From Chamaecrista fasciculata (taxonomy: Eukaryota; Streptophyta; Magnoliopsida; Fabales; Fabaceae), in NCBI GenBank assembly GCA_003254925.1, contig QANZ01051343.1, positions 60,645 to 124,644 of the forward strand: DNA of 64,000 nucleotides. Direction: 5' to 3'. Below the pieces are notes generated by a model. It saw only the letters and a list, made by a program, of their open reading frames with translations, was not told where the DNA came from and made no database searches. Made by a program: the position numbers and the translations under genes. This document shows, piece after piece, positions 46,118 to 57,639 of this stretch (within the stretch, counting starts at the first letter, position 1; the number at the start of each line of letters is the position of its first letter).

Positions 46118-48467
46118 CTAAGCAAAGGAGTGTAGTGAAGGTTGAAGATGAAGTGGCACTTTCTTGCTCATAGTAATCCCCTGTGCCTCACTCATGTCTA
46201 AGTTTGCAGGTGGAGTAATTTCACTAGGCAGCTTCCAATCAAACCAACATAGAAGATTAGCAAACACATATTCAACAACTGCAGTTCCAAATGAGGCTCC
46301 TGGACATCCTCTTCTCCCAATGCCAAATGGGATTAAATCAAAGTCTTGACTTTTATATTCAATCTCACTCATGTTTTCATCAAATCTCTCAGGAATGAAC
46401 TCTTCTGCCCTCTCCCATATTTCAGGATCCCTATGAATTGCCCATGCATTCACAAACACTGTTGTTTTTGCCGGAATATCATACCCTCTTAGTTTCACAC
46501 TGCATGAGGTTTCCCTTGGAACAAGAGGAATAGGTGGATGCAATCTCAAAGTCTCTTTGACCACACATTTCAAGTACTTCATTTCATTCAAGTCCTCTTC
46601 ATCTATTCTTGATTTATATCCCACAATTCCTCTCACCTCTTGTTGCACTTTCTTCATTTTGTCTGGATGTCTCATCAGTTCCGAAATCCCCCATTCCAGA
46701 GTAGTCGCACTAGTTTCACTTCCTGCCATATACATATCCTGCCATTTTCCAAATAATTAGTTAGTGTTGGAAATTAATTCTATATATATGGTGTCTCCAA
46801 ATCTAGCTAAAAAGAGGTTGCTAGCTTGATAATTACATTCATTATTGATTATATATACATATATGATGGAAACAAATCCGAGTGTGGGAGACAAAATCAC
46901 TAACCTGGAGTTGAGATTGATCTTGAATAAAGCTAAGGGCCTGTTTGGGAGCAAAAAGTTCAATCCAATCTCAATCCAATCTCAACTTATGAGATGAGAT
47001 GAGATGATGTTGAAATTAGGATGAGATGAGATTATGTAGTGGTGTTTGGATGGTTTNCCACAAAAAAGAGTAGATCAAGATGGAGTACTCGAATTTGGAG
47101 CAAAAGGGACCAAAATTCACAAAATCTGGACCATATATTATGAAAACATGTTTGACATATATATAGCCAAAATATTCATAATTATTCCATTAGTGAATAT
47201 TACAAAATGGTCCTTAAACATAATTACAAAATAGTCTCTTTAACAAAGAAACTCCATATATATATATATATATTAGTAATTCAAAGGGATAATTACTAAT
47301 ACTCTTCCGACGTGACTTAGGGTTTTTAGCCCGGTCTCGAAAGGCTTGTGGATAATCCAATCCATCACGGATTACTACAATTAATATCAACCCAATATAT
47401 TATTATTCAGACTTATTACGATAAATTAATGACTATCAGTGAACACAAATATTAATTATACAATAGATTAATGCTAATTCACTCAAAAATTTCCAACAAT
47501 TTATACATACCACCAGCATAGCCTTGATGCTATCTTGGGTGAGCCCAAAGTCAAGCATATCATGTTGTTGAACTTGAAGTAGAATATCCAAGAAGTTTTT
47601 CACATCATCATTATTCTCCCTGCTTCTCAATTCTGTCTTGTGTTGTTCAATCACATGGTCAAAGAAAGCATCCAGCTCTTGAAAAGTTTTGTTCAATCTT
47701 GGAATGAGTCCCATGACATAGTCCAACCATCCCAACCAAGGGAAGAAATTTCCAAAACTAAACTCCTGAAGTTGTTTCATCACTCTCCTTCCTATCTCAC
47801 CATAGCTGATTTTTCCTTTCAAAGTTTCGCAATTTTGGCCAAGAGCACACCTTGTTATGATGTTACTAGAAACTAAAATCAACATGTGAGTGAGATTGAC
47901 AGAGAAGCCACGTTCACAAGCTTCATGAATCTTGTTTATCAAACAAGAAACCTCATCTTCTCTGATGAACCGATAGGATTGAACTCTTTTGTGGCTGAGA
48001 AGTTCAAGAACAGAAATCTTTCTCTTCTGTCTCCATTCCTCCCCATGAGGTGAGAAAGCCAAGTCCTTGCAACCATAGAAAAGGATTCTTTGAGCTGTGT
48101 TTTGGGGTCTATCAGAGAAGGAGACATCATGGAACTTGACGATTTCTTCGGCGACATCAGAAGAAGAGACAACAAGAGCTGGAGTTTGGCCTAAGTGGAG
48201 GAACATAAGAGGGCCATATTTGTGTGATAGAGCTCTGAAAGATCGATGAGGGAGTGAGCCTAACTGATGTAGATTGCCAATTATGGGAAATTTAGGAGGA
48301 GATGGAGGCAAATTATTGTATCTGCTGCTTCTTCTTGTTCTTGAGAACACTTTAAACACAATCAAGGTACAAATGAAGCAGCAAAACACAGAGAGATAAG
48401 AGCTTGAGTTTACAATAATGTTGTATGTCATTTCCAGTCTCTTCACAACTTGCGATTCTTGACCCAT
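46118..48467 (-). CDS. Cytochrome P450, CYP71 type (two exons)
   Basis: Exon 1 is 48467-47511 (319 residues) and exon 2 is 46738-46118 (206 residues), joined in phase 0 at a GTATGT donor and GGCAG acceptor to give 525 residues. Features in order: an N-terminal membrane anchor (about 20-42), the proline-rich hinge LPPSPPKFPIIGN, C-helix WRQKR (145-149), I-helix oxygen site AGSETS (324-329), K-helix ETLR (381-384), PERF (435-438) and heme loop FGIGRRGCPG with Cys464. The single intron after KAMLV, just before the I-helix, is typical of A-type CYP71-clan genes. These ER-bound monooxygenases act with NADPH-P450 reductase, often in specialised metabolism; the substrate cannot be told. The second Met (residue 13, MTYNIIV) is an alternative start giving the more usual length. 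It looks functional. Confidence 0.93.
46935..47345. mobile_element. Probable MITE remnant in the P450 intron
   Basis: The P450 intron (46739-47510) contains GGGCCTGTTTGGGAGC at 46938, a motif shared by many plant MITE ends, then GATGAGATGAGATGA repeats and GGTGTTTGGATGG before an N at 47057. The mirrored end is not resolved. Confidence 0.4.
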
Positions 48468-48555
48468 TCTTATCTAAGACGTATTGGGAAAATTAATGAA
48501 TGGTACTCTTCAGTCTTCACTAATGGGCATTGATATATATATATATATATATTAA

Positions 48556-48960
48556 GGCCAAAGTCTTATTTTGGTCCCTCAGGTTTCTCAAAGTCCTGTT
48601 TAGTCCCTCATCTTTTTTTTGTTCTGTTTTGATCCTTCAAGTTTCCAAAACGTTTCACAATTAATCTCTCAACAACTTTCATTCACTTTGTCTGTTAAAA
48701 AAAGGAAAAGTAAACTTTCATCCCACAAAAATTTAGTTTTCTACATTAAGGTCATTTTGCTTATATAATAAGATCAAAACGTAAGAAAAAAAAATAGACA
48801 ATTTTTATAAATTTCAGGGACTAGCGGTCAAACTTTTTGGAAACTTGAGGGACTAAAACGAAATTTTTTCGAAACTTGAGTGACCAAAACAGAACTTTGA
48901 GCGAACATGAGAGACCAAAACTGAACGGAAAAAACTTAAGGGACCAAAATAGAACTTTGG
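48556..48960. mobile_element. Foldback element upstream of the P450
   Basis: GGCCAAAGTCTTATTTTGGT at the left is mirrored by GACCAAAATAGAACTTTGG at the right, with arms of GGTCCCTCAGGTTT / AACTTGAGGGAC modules. It lies about 90 bases upstream of the P450 start, so it may affect its promoter. No exact target duplication seen. Confidence 0.75.
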
Positions 48961-49149
48961 TGATTAGGAAAAAGATGATCCAAAGGATATGAAATTAGTT
49001 ATAGAAAATTAGAAAAAAGATGATCCAAATTTTCCAAAGGACTTGAACAACATTGAATCTAGCTTGCTGGTCCCCTCCTGTTGGTGATTATATATTTAAA
49101 TGGAGCTTTTTCTCAAGGTAGCAATATGAACGTGCTAGTATACGTGGGA

Positions 49150-49345
49150 GTAATTTTCAGAGATTATATTCATCTCATTGTAATTTAGTGGATTCTGTTT
49201 GTGCATGTGGTGTGGTGAATGCTTCTTTCAGCTTTAATGACAGAAGCTTTTGCCTTGAAGAAAGCCATGCAAATGGCTTTGGATCTTAGCCTTCTAAAAG
49301 TTATCTTTGAGTCTGATTGTGAAAGCCTTGTTAAGACAGGGATAG
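49150..49345 (+). pseudogene. RNase H-like domain fragment
   Basis: The translation TEAFALKKAMQMALDLSLLK then VIFESDCESLVKT matches the middle of plant RVT_3-type RNase H (AEALALR...ESDC), including the Glu and Asp positions. There is no adjacent RT, so it is an isolated piece of a LINE or of a host RNase H-like gene. A duplicated segment begins right after it. Confidence 0.6.
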
Positions 49346-49371
49346 AGCCAGAATTTTGGGTCGGGGGTACG

Positions 49372-50068
49372 AATTCTTTTTTTGGGCAAAGTCGTACTTG
49401 CCATTTCAACTAATAACTTGTTGGTTAACAGACAAAAGTAGTGTCAAGGGTCACGCATCTCCTCCTAATTAATTATTGAACAATAGGGTCCCTCTCATAA
49501 GTATTATTGTTGCTACCAGTAACATGTGCTTCACGTACTGAACCCTCAAGATATTTCACCAAATAATTGAGGTTACAAGAAAACATAGTCCAGAGAAATT
49601 GAGCATAAATACCAATAGTTCTAGCTCTCGTGTTAACATACAATTTCTGGTGTGGCGGTGTCATCGTGGTCGTCAAAATTGAGAAGTGAAATAATTTCAA
49701 AACCCCTTCGGAGAGATAGGCAAAATAAAGAAAGGTTGGTGGGAGAGAGAGTTGTAAGGGAAAAAAATGGATGGGAATGACATAATTTAAAGGAGATCAA
49801 GAAGCTGAGGACGACGACGAGAAAGACCATGTTGACGAAAACGGGACAGAGTGGATGGTGACGAGAAGGACCATGTTGACTTGGGCTTCGGAGTGGATTC
49901 ACAGGGGACTTCCCCTGTGCATCCTTCTTGCAGGTCCTCAAGCTTCAAGGTCTCTCATGGCCATCGCTAAGGAAACCAAAGGTAAATCCTCTCCGTTCTA
50001 CTTTTGTGTTTTCATCTCTAAATAATAATATGCAGACTATTTAGTCCCTTAAGTCTTTTTACATTATT
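49372..50068. repeat. Duplicated segment, copy 1 (empty site)
   Basis: About 0.7 kb running from AATTCTTTTTTTGGGCAAAG to GTCTTTTTACATTATT. It is nearly identical to 50259-51140 apart from a 182-bp insertion there and scattered base differences. The plus strand holds an exon-like frame at about 49790-49981 (EWMVTRRTMLTWASEWIHRG, then LAGPQASRSLMAIAKETKG, ending at GTAAATCC); I do not recognise the protein. Confidence 0.85.
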
Positions 50069-50257
50069 GGCTTAAGTGCACTTTTGGTCCCAAAACTATG
50101 ACAAAGGTTTCATTTTGGTCCCATAACTTTTTTTGTTGCAATTTTGGTCCCATAACTATGACAAAGGTTTCATTTTGGTCCCATAACTTTTTTTGTTACA
50201 ATTTTGGTCCCATAACTATGACAAAGGTTTCATTTTGGTCCCATAACTTTTTTTGTT
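50069..50257. repeat. 60-bp tandem repeat, half of a foldback element
   Basis: Starts GGCTTAAGTGCACTTTTGGT (same end as the element at 38243) and then has almost three exact 60-base units containing ACAAAGGTTTCATTTTGGTC. It stops at an N (50258) without a right arm. Confidence 0.85.
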
Positions 50258-50258
50258 N

Positions 50259-51140
50259 AATTCTTTTTTTGGGCAAAGTCGTACTTGCCATTTCAACTAA
50301 GAGATTTGCTATAAAAAGCTGGGTAGCCAAAGCTAACCATTTTTTCTCATTGATTTTGGCACAAATTTCGAAATTATACATTAAAATTAAAATAAAAATA
50401 AAAAGAAAAAATATGAAAGAGGAAAGAGATAGAGAGTAAAATTGGATAGCTAAAGCACTACAGCTTTTCTTAGCAAAATCCTTTCAACTAATAACTTGTT
50501 GGTTAACAGACAAAAGTAGTGTCAAGGGTCACGCATCTCCTCCTAATTATTGAACAATAGGGTCCCTCTCATAAGTATTATTGTTGCTGCCAGTAACATG
50601 TGCTTCACGTACTGAACCCTCAAGATATTTCACCAAATAATTGAGGTTACAAGAAAACATAGTCTGGAGAAATTGAGCATAAATACCAATAGTTTTAGCT
50701 CTCGTGTTAACATACAATTTTCGGTGGCGGTGTCGTCGTGGTTGTCAAAATTGAGAAGTGAAATAATTTCAAAACCCCTTCGGAGAGATAGGCAAAATAA
50801 AGAAAGGTTGGTGGGAGAGACAGTTGTAAGGGAAAAAAATGGATGAGAATGACATAATTTAAGGGAGATCAAGAAGCTGAGGACGACGACGAGAAGGACC
50901 ATGTTGACGAAAACGGGACAGAGTGGATGGTGACGAGAAGGACCATGTTGACTTGGGCTTCGGAGTGGATTCACAGGGGACTTCCCCTATGCATCCTTCT
51001 CGCAGGTCCTCAAGCTTCAAGGTCTCTCATAGCCATCTCTAAGGAAACCAAAGGTAAATCCTCTCGGTTCTACTTTTGTGTTTTCATCTCTAAATAATAA
51101 TATGCAGACTATTTAGTCCCTTAAGTCTTTTTACATTATT
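50259..51140. repeat. Duplicated segment, copy 2 (filled site)
   Basis: Second copy of 49372-50068, starting immediately after the N at 50258. It contains the 182-bp MITE at 50300-50481. Confidence 0.85.
50300..50481. mobile_element. 182-bp MITE with 9-bp TSD and a known empty site
   Basis: TTTCAACTA is present at 50291-50299 and 50482-50490, while copy 1 has it once (49404-49412). The ends GAGATTTGCTATAAAAAGCT and AGCTTTTCTTAGCAAAATCC are imperfect inverted repeats. The 9-bp duplication fits a Mutator-like MITE. Confidence 0.9.
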
Positions 51141-51540
51141 TAAATTAATGACGTGACTATTAAAGTGTACAAGTGTTACCATAAAATGGCACATATTAAC
51201 ATCATATGTATAAAAAGTGAAAAGAATGACTATATAATAATTAGTCTCACTCTCCTAATTTTGTAGTCATAGTAGCTAGAATTCAAAAATATTGTCATAG
51301 GTAAGATTCATTGACTTTTACCTTTTCTTCTTCTTTCAAATTTGAGTTACAAATGTCGGAAGAATGACCATAAGTCTTAGTCTCGGTGTCACTATTCTTA
51401 TTGTTCTAAAACTAATAAAAACAATGATACTTCAGTCTAAATTTAGGTTTATGTTTAGTTTTTTAGCTAATAAAAATGTTACAATAAAATTTTATGAAAT
51501 CCCGTTAACAATTAAGATTTATATTATCATATTAATTAAA

Positions 51541-51699
51541 GGGTAAATTGCAATTTGGTACCCTGTGGTTAGGGGCGGTTCCCCTTTGGTACCCTGAAAG
51601 AAAAATTTTTGCATTGTGGTACCCCGTGGTTTGCTCCGTTAGCGATTTGGTACCCTGAGGTTTTTTTCTGTTAGGANGGTACCAAATTGCAATTTACCC
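51541..51699. mobile_element. Foldback MULE-like element, 159 bp, 9-bp TSD
   Basis: Ends GGGTAAATTGCAATTTGGTA and TACCAAATTGCAATTTACCC are perfect inverted repeats. TTAATTAAA is duplicated at 51532-51540 and 51700-51708. An N at 51677 sits in the right arm, where text mirroring the left arm is missing. Confidence 0.9.
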
Positions 51700-52030
51700 T
51701 TAATTAAAATAGATAATGTGAGAGGGACTAAATAATTTATCATTGTGACAAATCAATGACCAAGTTTTCACCCAAAAAAAAATCAATGACCAAGTCATTC
51801 ATTTCTATTTGTCAAGGATGATCAATAGTTGTCTCATAAATATATTTTTGTGCTTAAAAAACAAGACAAAAATAGAAAGTTTGGCAAGAGCCCAGGACCA
51901 AAGAACCCACAAGAAAGAAGGATCATTTTGGATAGGGCTACGAGTTAAACGAAGCAAGAAAGAAAGGAATCACAATTCACAGATCCAAAACACAAAAAAG
52001 GGAATAGGAATTCCATTACAATCAACCAAA

Positions 52031-55000
52031 ATGGCTCTCCTTTCTTCGTTTTCTTCGTCCCCTCCTCACCATTTTCTCTCTTCTCCTTCTTCTTCTTCTT
52101 CTTTCAGGTTTCACTTTGCTATCTTCAATCTCAGAACCCAATCCTCTGCTTCTGCCAACGTCTGTACTCCAAAATCTCCCCAAATCGACCCCTCTTTCCT
52201 AACCCTCGCCGAATCCTTCTATGATGACGAGCTTTGGGCCGCTTCCTACCTCCGTGTCCGTTCCTTCAACCATTTCCCTCCCGACACTTTCGGCGTTCAG
52301 GTGACATTTCCTTCAATTTCCCAACAATTAATAATGCATTCATTGCTAATTACATAATTCCTCTCATTTCTGCTTCTGAACTCAATTTGTGTTTACTTGA
52401 TTCCGGGTATAAAACTATATAGGTGAAAGGGTCATTTTGGTCCTGAATATATGCCTTATGTTAATTTTAGTCATTTATGTTTTAAAAGGTTCAAATTGGT
52501 TAAATGTTGGCAAAATGTTTCATTTCAGTCCCAAACTATTGAATTTGATCATATTTCTCTCGTCTCTCATTTCAAGTTCAAAGGACTTCTTAAGAGTAAC
52601 TCGCAGCTCTGAATTTGCCGCATTCAAACTTGAAACAAGAGAGATATGATCAATTACGCTTGTTTGGCTGTGAAACGAGTGATCTAGTTTTGGAACTGAT
52701 TTGACCTCGTTTGCTGATGGTTCCAGACCGGATAGATAAAGTATTTTTTGAGAATAATACGTAACTCTGAACTCGTTACATTCGAACTTGAAATAATAGA
52801 AATATTACCAAATTCAATAGTATGGGACCAAAATGAAACATTTTGCCAATATATAGGACCAATTTGAACGTTTTGAAACATAAAGGACCAAAATGAACAT
52901 TAGGACATATATTTAAGACCAAAATGGAACATTTTGCCAATATTGAAGACTAATTTGAACATTTTGAAACATAAAGGACCAATATGAACATTAGGACATA
53001 CATTGAAGATCAAAATGACCCTTTGACCAACTATATATATGTGTGTGGTTCTTGTTTCCTGTTACTTTCCTGATTTGGTTTCATCATTATTCAAGTCTTA
53101 TTAGGATCATATGAAGTACTTGGCTGAGCGTGAATTTGAAGCACTCAAGGAACGTGTTTCAGGGAAGAGGGCTGGATTTAGAAGAGTCTCTTGCATAAAT
53201 GCTTCTCTTCCCGAATCATATTTATCAAACATTTCCACTGAACTATGCTCTGAATGTAAGGTTTGTTTCTTTTTCACGGATTCATCCAAATATAGGATTG
53301 TCAGCTTGGTAAAATGATGTGTGTTATTTGTTCACATTCTTATAATCTTATGATGTATAGACTTCTATGTTGCTTTATGCGTTCAATAGAACACTGACGA
53401 GAAAATTAAACAATTTACATCATTATTTAAAACATAATTGAGTTTAGCATGTCATATCATTGTTAATCTGTTCAAAGCAAGTTGAATTGCCCTTTTTTGT
53501 ATAACTCTGTTTGTTCACCTATATAATGATATTGTTGATTTGGTGGCTTATGTTATGTGGCTTGAAGTAAATCCCTAGATTATCTCTTTCATGTCCTTCC
53601 AATGACTTTTAATGAAGCGTGTACTGAGATATTTCCTGTGTAGTGGAAAATGCAAGTGTGCAGGTTGTTCATACCCATAGGACAAGCATGCAGCTTTTAG
53701 CATTTTATTATATTTCTTCTAAGACCTTGCAGTCTACTATTGAAATGCTTCCTCTGTACGTGACTGGTGATATATATATATATAAGCACGTTAGTCTTGT
53801 GTTTTCTGTGTCTTAACAAAATCATTTATATTTAGTTAAATTTGTAGTTTTCTACCAATGGAGGAGAAAATGGAATTGTAGTTGGCTCACTCGATCTAAA
53901 TCAGTGCCTCAGCCTGCCTGATGAAATTGTAGGAATGAAACCAGAGGTATTTATTATGTCTAAACTTTAAAGTGTGCGTGTGTGTATATTTTCTGAGTAA
54001 ATATATAAATTGGATGACCCAAAAGAGTTAACAACTCAAGCCCTTGCTGAAAGTCATGTAACCAATACATTTTATATAGTTCTTTTCTTCCTACAAGTTA
54101 GTCCTAAAAAAAAGTTCAAGGGACTAATGTATTACTTCTACGACTTTCAAAGATTAAAGTGTAGAAACTAGACTTTCAAAGATTGGGTTGTTAACTCGTG
54201 TATGTTTCATGGACCAAGATACTTTTTCGAATATCATTTGCTAAAGAATTGTAAGGCTAACTTGTAATGAAAATTGATTAGATGGTTGGAGCTGATATCA
54301 CAAGGGCATACCTGAGTAACGTATGTGTTGCAAAGGAATTGCAGAGACAAGGATTGGGATATGCTCTTTTGGAAAAGGCTAAGATAGTTGCTCGTGATTG
54401 GGGTAATGACTACACTTAGATTTGATTACATATCAGATGATAGATTTTTAAAAAGGTAAAAAGAGAAAACCTACTTTCTAGTCCCTGAATTGTTACTGAG
54501 TCAATGATTTAGTCCCTAAATTGTAGGAAAATACGAATCAGTCCCTGAATTTTACACCATTGTCAACCTTTTGGTCCCTGAATTGTAGGAAAATACAAAT
54601 CAGTCCTTGAATTTTACACCACCGTCAACTTTTTGGTCCCTGAGTTGATTCGTATTTTTCTACAATTCAGGAATCAAAAGGTTGAAGGTAGTGTAAAATT
54701 TAGGGACTGATTCATATTTTCCTACAATTTAGGGACCAAAAGGTTAACGGTGGTGTAAAATTCAGGGATTAATTCGTATTTTTCTACAATTGAGAGACTA
54801 AATTGTTAGCTCAGTAACAATTCAAGGACTAAAAAGTAGGTTATCTCATGTAAAAATGTGATTGTTGAATATTGAATGTTGAATATCAGGGATGACAGAT
54901 TTGTATGTACATGTTGCTGTGGACAACGAAGGAGCAAAAAGATTGTATATAAAGAGTGGGTTTGTTTATGAAAGTGATGAACCTGCATGGCAAGCTAGGT

Positions 55001-55059
55001 TCTTAGATCGACCACGAAGACTTCTCCTATGGATTCCTCTCTCATCATCAACATCCTAA
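52031..55059 (+). CDS. Plastid-type GNAT acetyltransferase (5 exons)
   Basis: Coding exons are 52031-52300, 53105-53260, 53848-53946, 54282-54402 and 54890-55059, all GT-AG, joining to 271 residues and a TAA stop. The first 50 or so residues are Ser-rich with few acids (MALLSSFSSSPPHHFLSSPS), typical of a chloroplast transit peptide. The GNAT fold follows: ELWAASYLRVRSF, GIVVGSLDLNQCLSLPDEIV, then motif A at about 189-205 (VCVAKELQRQGLGYALLEKA) with Q-x-x-G-x-G binding the acetyl-CoA pyrophosphate, and motif B LYVHVAVDNEGAKRLYIKSG. It resembles plant plastid GNAT proteins that acetylate N-termini or lysines; exact member not assigned. Foldback elements lie in introns 1 and 4. No defects in the coding sequence. 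Confidence 0.9.
52422..53028. mobile_element. Foldback MULE-like element in GNAT intron 1, 607 bp, 9-bp TSD
   Basis: Ends GGTGAAAGGGTCATTTTGGT and CAAAATGACCCTTTGACC are inverted. AACTATATA is duplicated at 52413-52421 and 53029-53037. Nested mirrored modules (TTCAAATTGGT / ACCAATTTGAA, ACTCGCAGCTCTGAA) are visible. Confidence 0.88.
54473..54847. mobile_element. Foldback MULE-like element in GNAT intron 4, 375 bp
   Basis: Ends GAGAAAACCTACTTTCTAGT and CTAAAAAGTAGGTTATCTC are inverted. Flanks AGGTAAAAA (54464-54472) and ATGTAAAAA (54848-54856) match at 8 of 9. It leaves 42 bases to the 3' splice site of the intron. Confidence 0.78.
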
Positions 55060-56190
55060 ATTCCTTCATTTTATTCTTCTTCTTCCACTTCATACGTACC
55101 GATTCCAAAATGTAAAGTATTGTCATCTTAATTATGTTATACAACATCATATATATCGTATATTTTCACTCCAATGGGAAACATGGACTAATCCGATTTC
55201 CCATGAATTTATCATATCTCAGTCTTTTTTTTTTTTGTTAAACATATCTTGGAAACAAGAGAGATTTGAAAGATGTCCTTAACATCTTTCACAATAACGT
55301 ATATATATATAAAAAGGTTGGCTCACTTATAATTATTTCAAGTTCAATTCCTCATAAAGTCGACTTAAAGGCTTTAAAACACTAAAGTGTAAGGCCTAGT
55401 TAAATTGGCAACTAAATGCCAAAAAGTATTCTATGGGCTAGATCATATATGAGGCCCAACTAGAATATGATGATCAAGAAAATTTTTAAATAACTCTTAG
55501 TGGTCTAACAAAAATACTTTTAGACTTTTTGTGATTATAAAAAACAAAGGTTATGACAAAAAAAATAAAATAAAAAGCAAAAGTAAAATTACATGAGGAT
55601 ATATTTTTTTTTTTGATAAATTACACTTTAGTATCCTGTTTTATGGACCATTTTTACTTTAGTACTCTGTTCTTTTAAAAGTGACACTTTAGTACCTTGT
55701 TCTTTGCAACCGTTTCTCAAATTTATTTTACTCTTAAGTTTTGATGGCGAAATTGCACATGACCATCATGTGCACAGTAAAAACATTTAAATGTCTATTT
55801 TTCTTTATTTTTTACGATTCAAACAATAAAACACCCCAAAATTCTATCACTTCGAATTTCAATATTTTTCAAGATTTTTTTTTTAGTGTTTTAGCCCAAC
55901 AGGTGAAAATACCACGCTAAGCAACATGTTAGATTATCAACTTTATTAGTAGAGGAGTATTAATTAAAACATTTAGAGCTCATTATTTTAACAAGTTCTT
56001 GAATGACCACTGATTAAAGTTAAAGTGACAAGCGTCAATATAGTATATAGTTTTGTAACATCAGAGATTGTACGGTATGGTATAACACACAACATGTATA
56101 TGTGTGACTGTGTGTGTGCATGTATGTGTCTGTTCAATTGAAGGCGTTAATAAAGTTGAAATCTTTCTCTTCATTTTATTTTTCATTTTT
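55060..56190. other. Intergenic stretch downstream of GNAT
   Basis: Contains the probable GNAT 3' UTR and one isolated arm of a GGTACC/AGTACC foldback type near 55612-55740 (AAATTACACTTTAGTATCCT). No other gene seen. Confidence 0.45.
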
Positions 56191-57446
56191 TGTCAAAGTG
56201 CAATTTTGGTCATTTATTTGTTTTTGGTAAGTTGCAATCGAATCTTTTGTCTTTTTTTCTACAATTTTGATCCTCTAATTAAGTTTTTTAAAAATTTTAT
56301 TCATTAGTGCCGACAAGAATGTAGTCATATGTCTTTCGTCGTAAGTTCCGATTAGACAAGCAAGGTAATCAAGATCGGTATCTTGCCAAAGATCGGAAGG
56401 GGCACAAGATAAATTGAATTAGAAGATCGGATTGAGGATCGTAAGATCATGTCTTTTAAAAAAAATAATATATATGTAATAACATTAATTTTTTAGTAAT
56501 ATTAAAAAAGAAAGAGAAAATTTATTGTTTGATCCATGAATTTACACCAAGTCAATTAATTAGTCCATGAAACACTACAATTGCCAATGATTTTTTAGGG
56601 ACCAAATAGTATAAATTTAATACAAATCCAGAGACCAAAAAGTATAATGTTAATTTAAATTCAGGGACCAAATAGTATTAATTTANTAAATTCATGGACC
56701 AAATAGTATTAATTTAATATAAATTCAGGAACTAAAAAGTATAAAATTAGGTCAAATTTATTGACCAAATAGTATTAATTTAGTTCAAATTTGTCGTCCC
56801 ACTACGATCTCAGCCATCTGTGATCTTATGTGCGATTTAATAAGGTCAACCTTATCAAGATCTCGATTTTACAATTTAAGATTTCAATCTTGATGTTTTT
56901 AACATGTAATTTCTTACGATCTAAGGTCAACCACTATGAGCTACATGTTGTTTTTAACGAGAATTTTCTTTGTTCAATTGGAGTCGTCAACAAACAAGGT
57001 CAATTTGAGCTCCGAAATTGAGTCACTTGTTTCATAATTAAACAGACGAAATTAGTCATATATTTTTCATTTTGAGTCCAATTGTGACAAGTTTAGAGCT
57101 ACATGTTACTCTTGACAAGTTCTTTTTTTTTTTTTTCCCAATTGAGACCGTTAGAAAATTAGGTCAAATTGGGTCAGTAACTTATTTTTTTTAATTTTGC
57201 ACTTTTTGATTCAAGAACTCTTTCTGGGTCTAATTTGATCTTATTTACTCACGGTCCTAACAGTGCAAAAAAATGACTTGTTAAAAACAATTCGTCGCAT
57301 TCAAAATTAAAACATAAGAGATATAATCACATTCAGCGGTTAATACCAAGCATTGAAACTTTAAAAAAAATGAAGGTACAAAATTGCAACTAAAAAGATA
57401 AAGAGATTGCAACCTAGCATAAATGAGACCGAAATTACACTATGAC
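56191..57446. mobile_element. Long foldback region with a nested element
   Basis: TGTCAAAGTGCAATTTTGGT at the left is mirrored by GACCGAAATTACACTATGACA at the right. Inner arms (GTTGCAATCGAATCTTTTG against AAGAGATTGCAACC) agree. Between 56515 and 56800 an unrelated run of GGACCAAATAGTATTAATTT repeats has been inserted, with an N at 56686. No clear target duplication. Confidence 0.6.
56580..56790. repeat. Tandem repeat of GGACCAAATAGTATTAATTT modules
   Basis: At least four units of about 45 bases, each GGACCAAATAGTATAAATTT then AATATAAATTCAG, with an N at 56686. It is one arm of a foldback type seen elsewhere, amplified or with its partner arm missing. Confidence 0.7.
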
Positions 57447-57639
57447 ATTTAGATGTACGTGGTAGAGATAGAATTCATTGCACACTTTTCAAATGACGAT
57501 TCATCAAAGACGACTAAGAATGTTGTTTATAAGGAAGTTTTCAAGAACGTTAAATAATCAGATGCATGTATATATTGATACGTAGATCAGTGTTGAAGTT
57601 GCGCTTAGACGATGGATTAAAATAGAAGTTATGTTATTA

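Noticed and set aside
50092-50257. CRISPR-like repeats
   Set aside because: Units are directly abutting with no unique spacers, and the genome is a plant.
50098-50439. 113-residue frame with repeated MTKVSFWSHNFF
   Set aside because: It is a translation of the 60-bp tandem repeat in a foldback arm and crosses an N.
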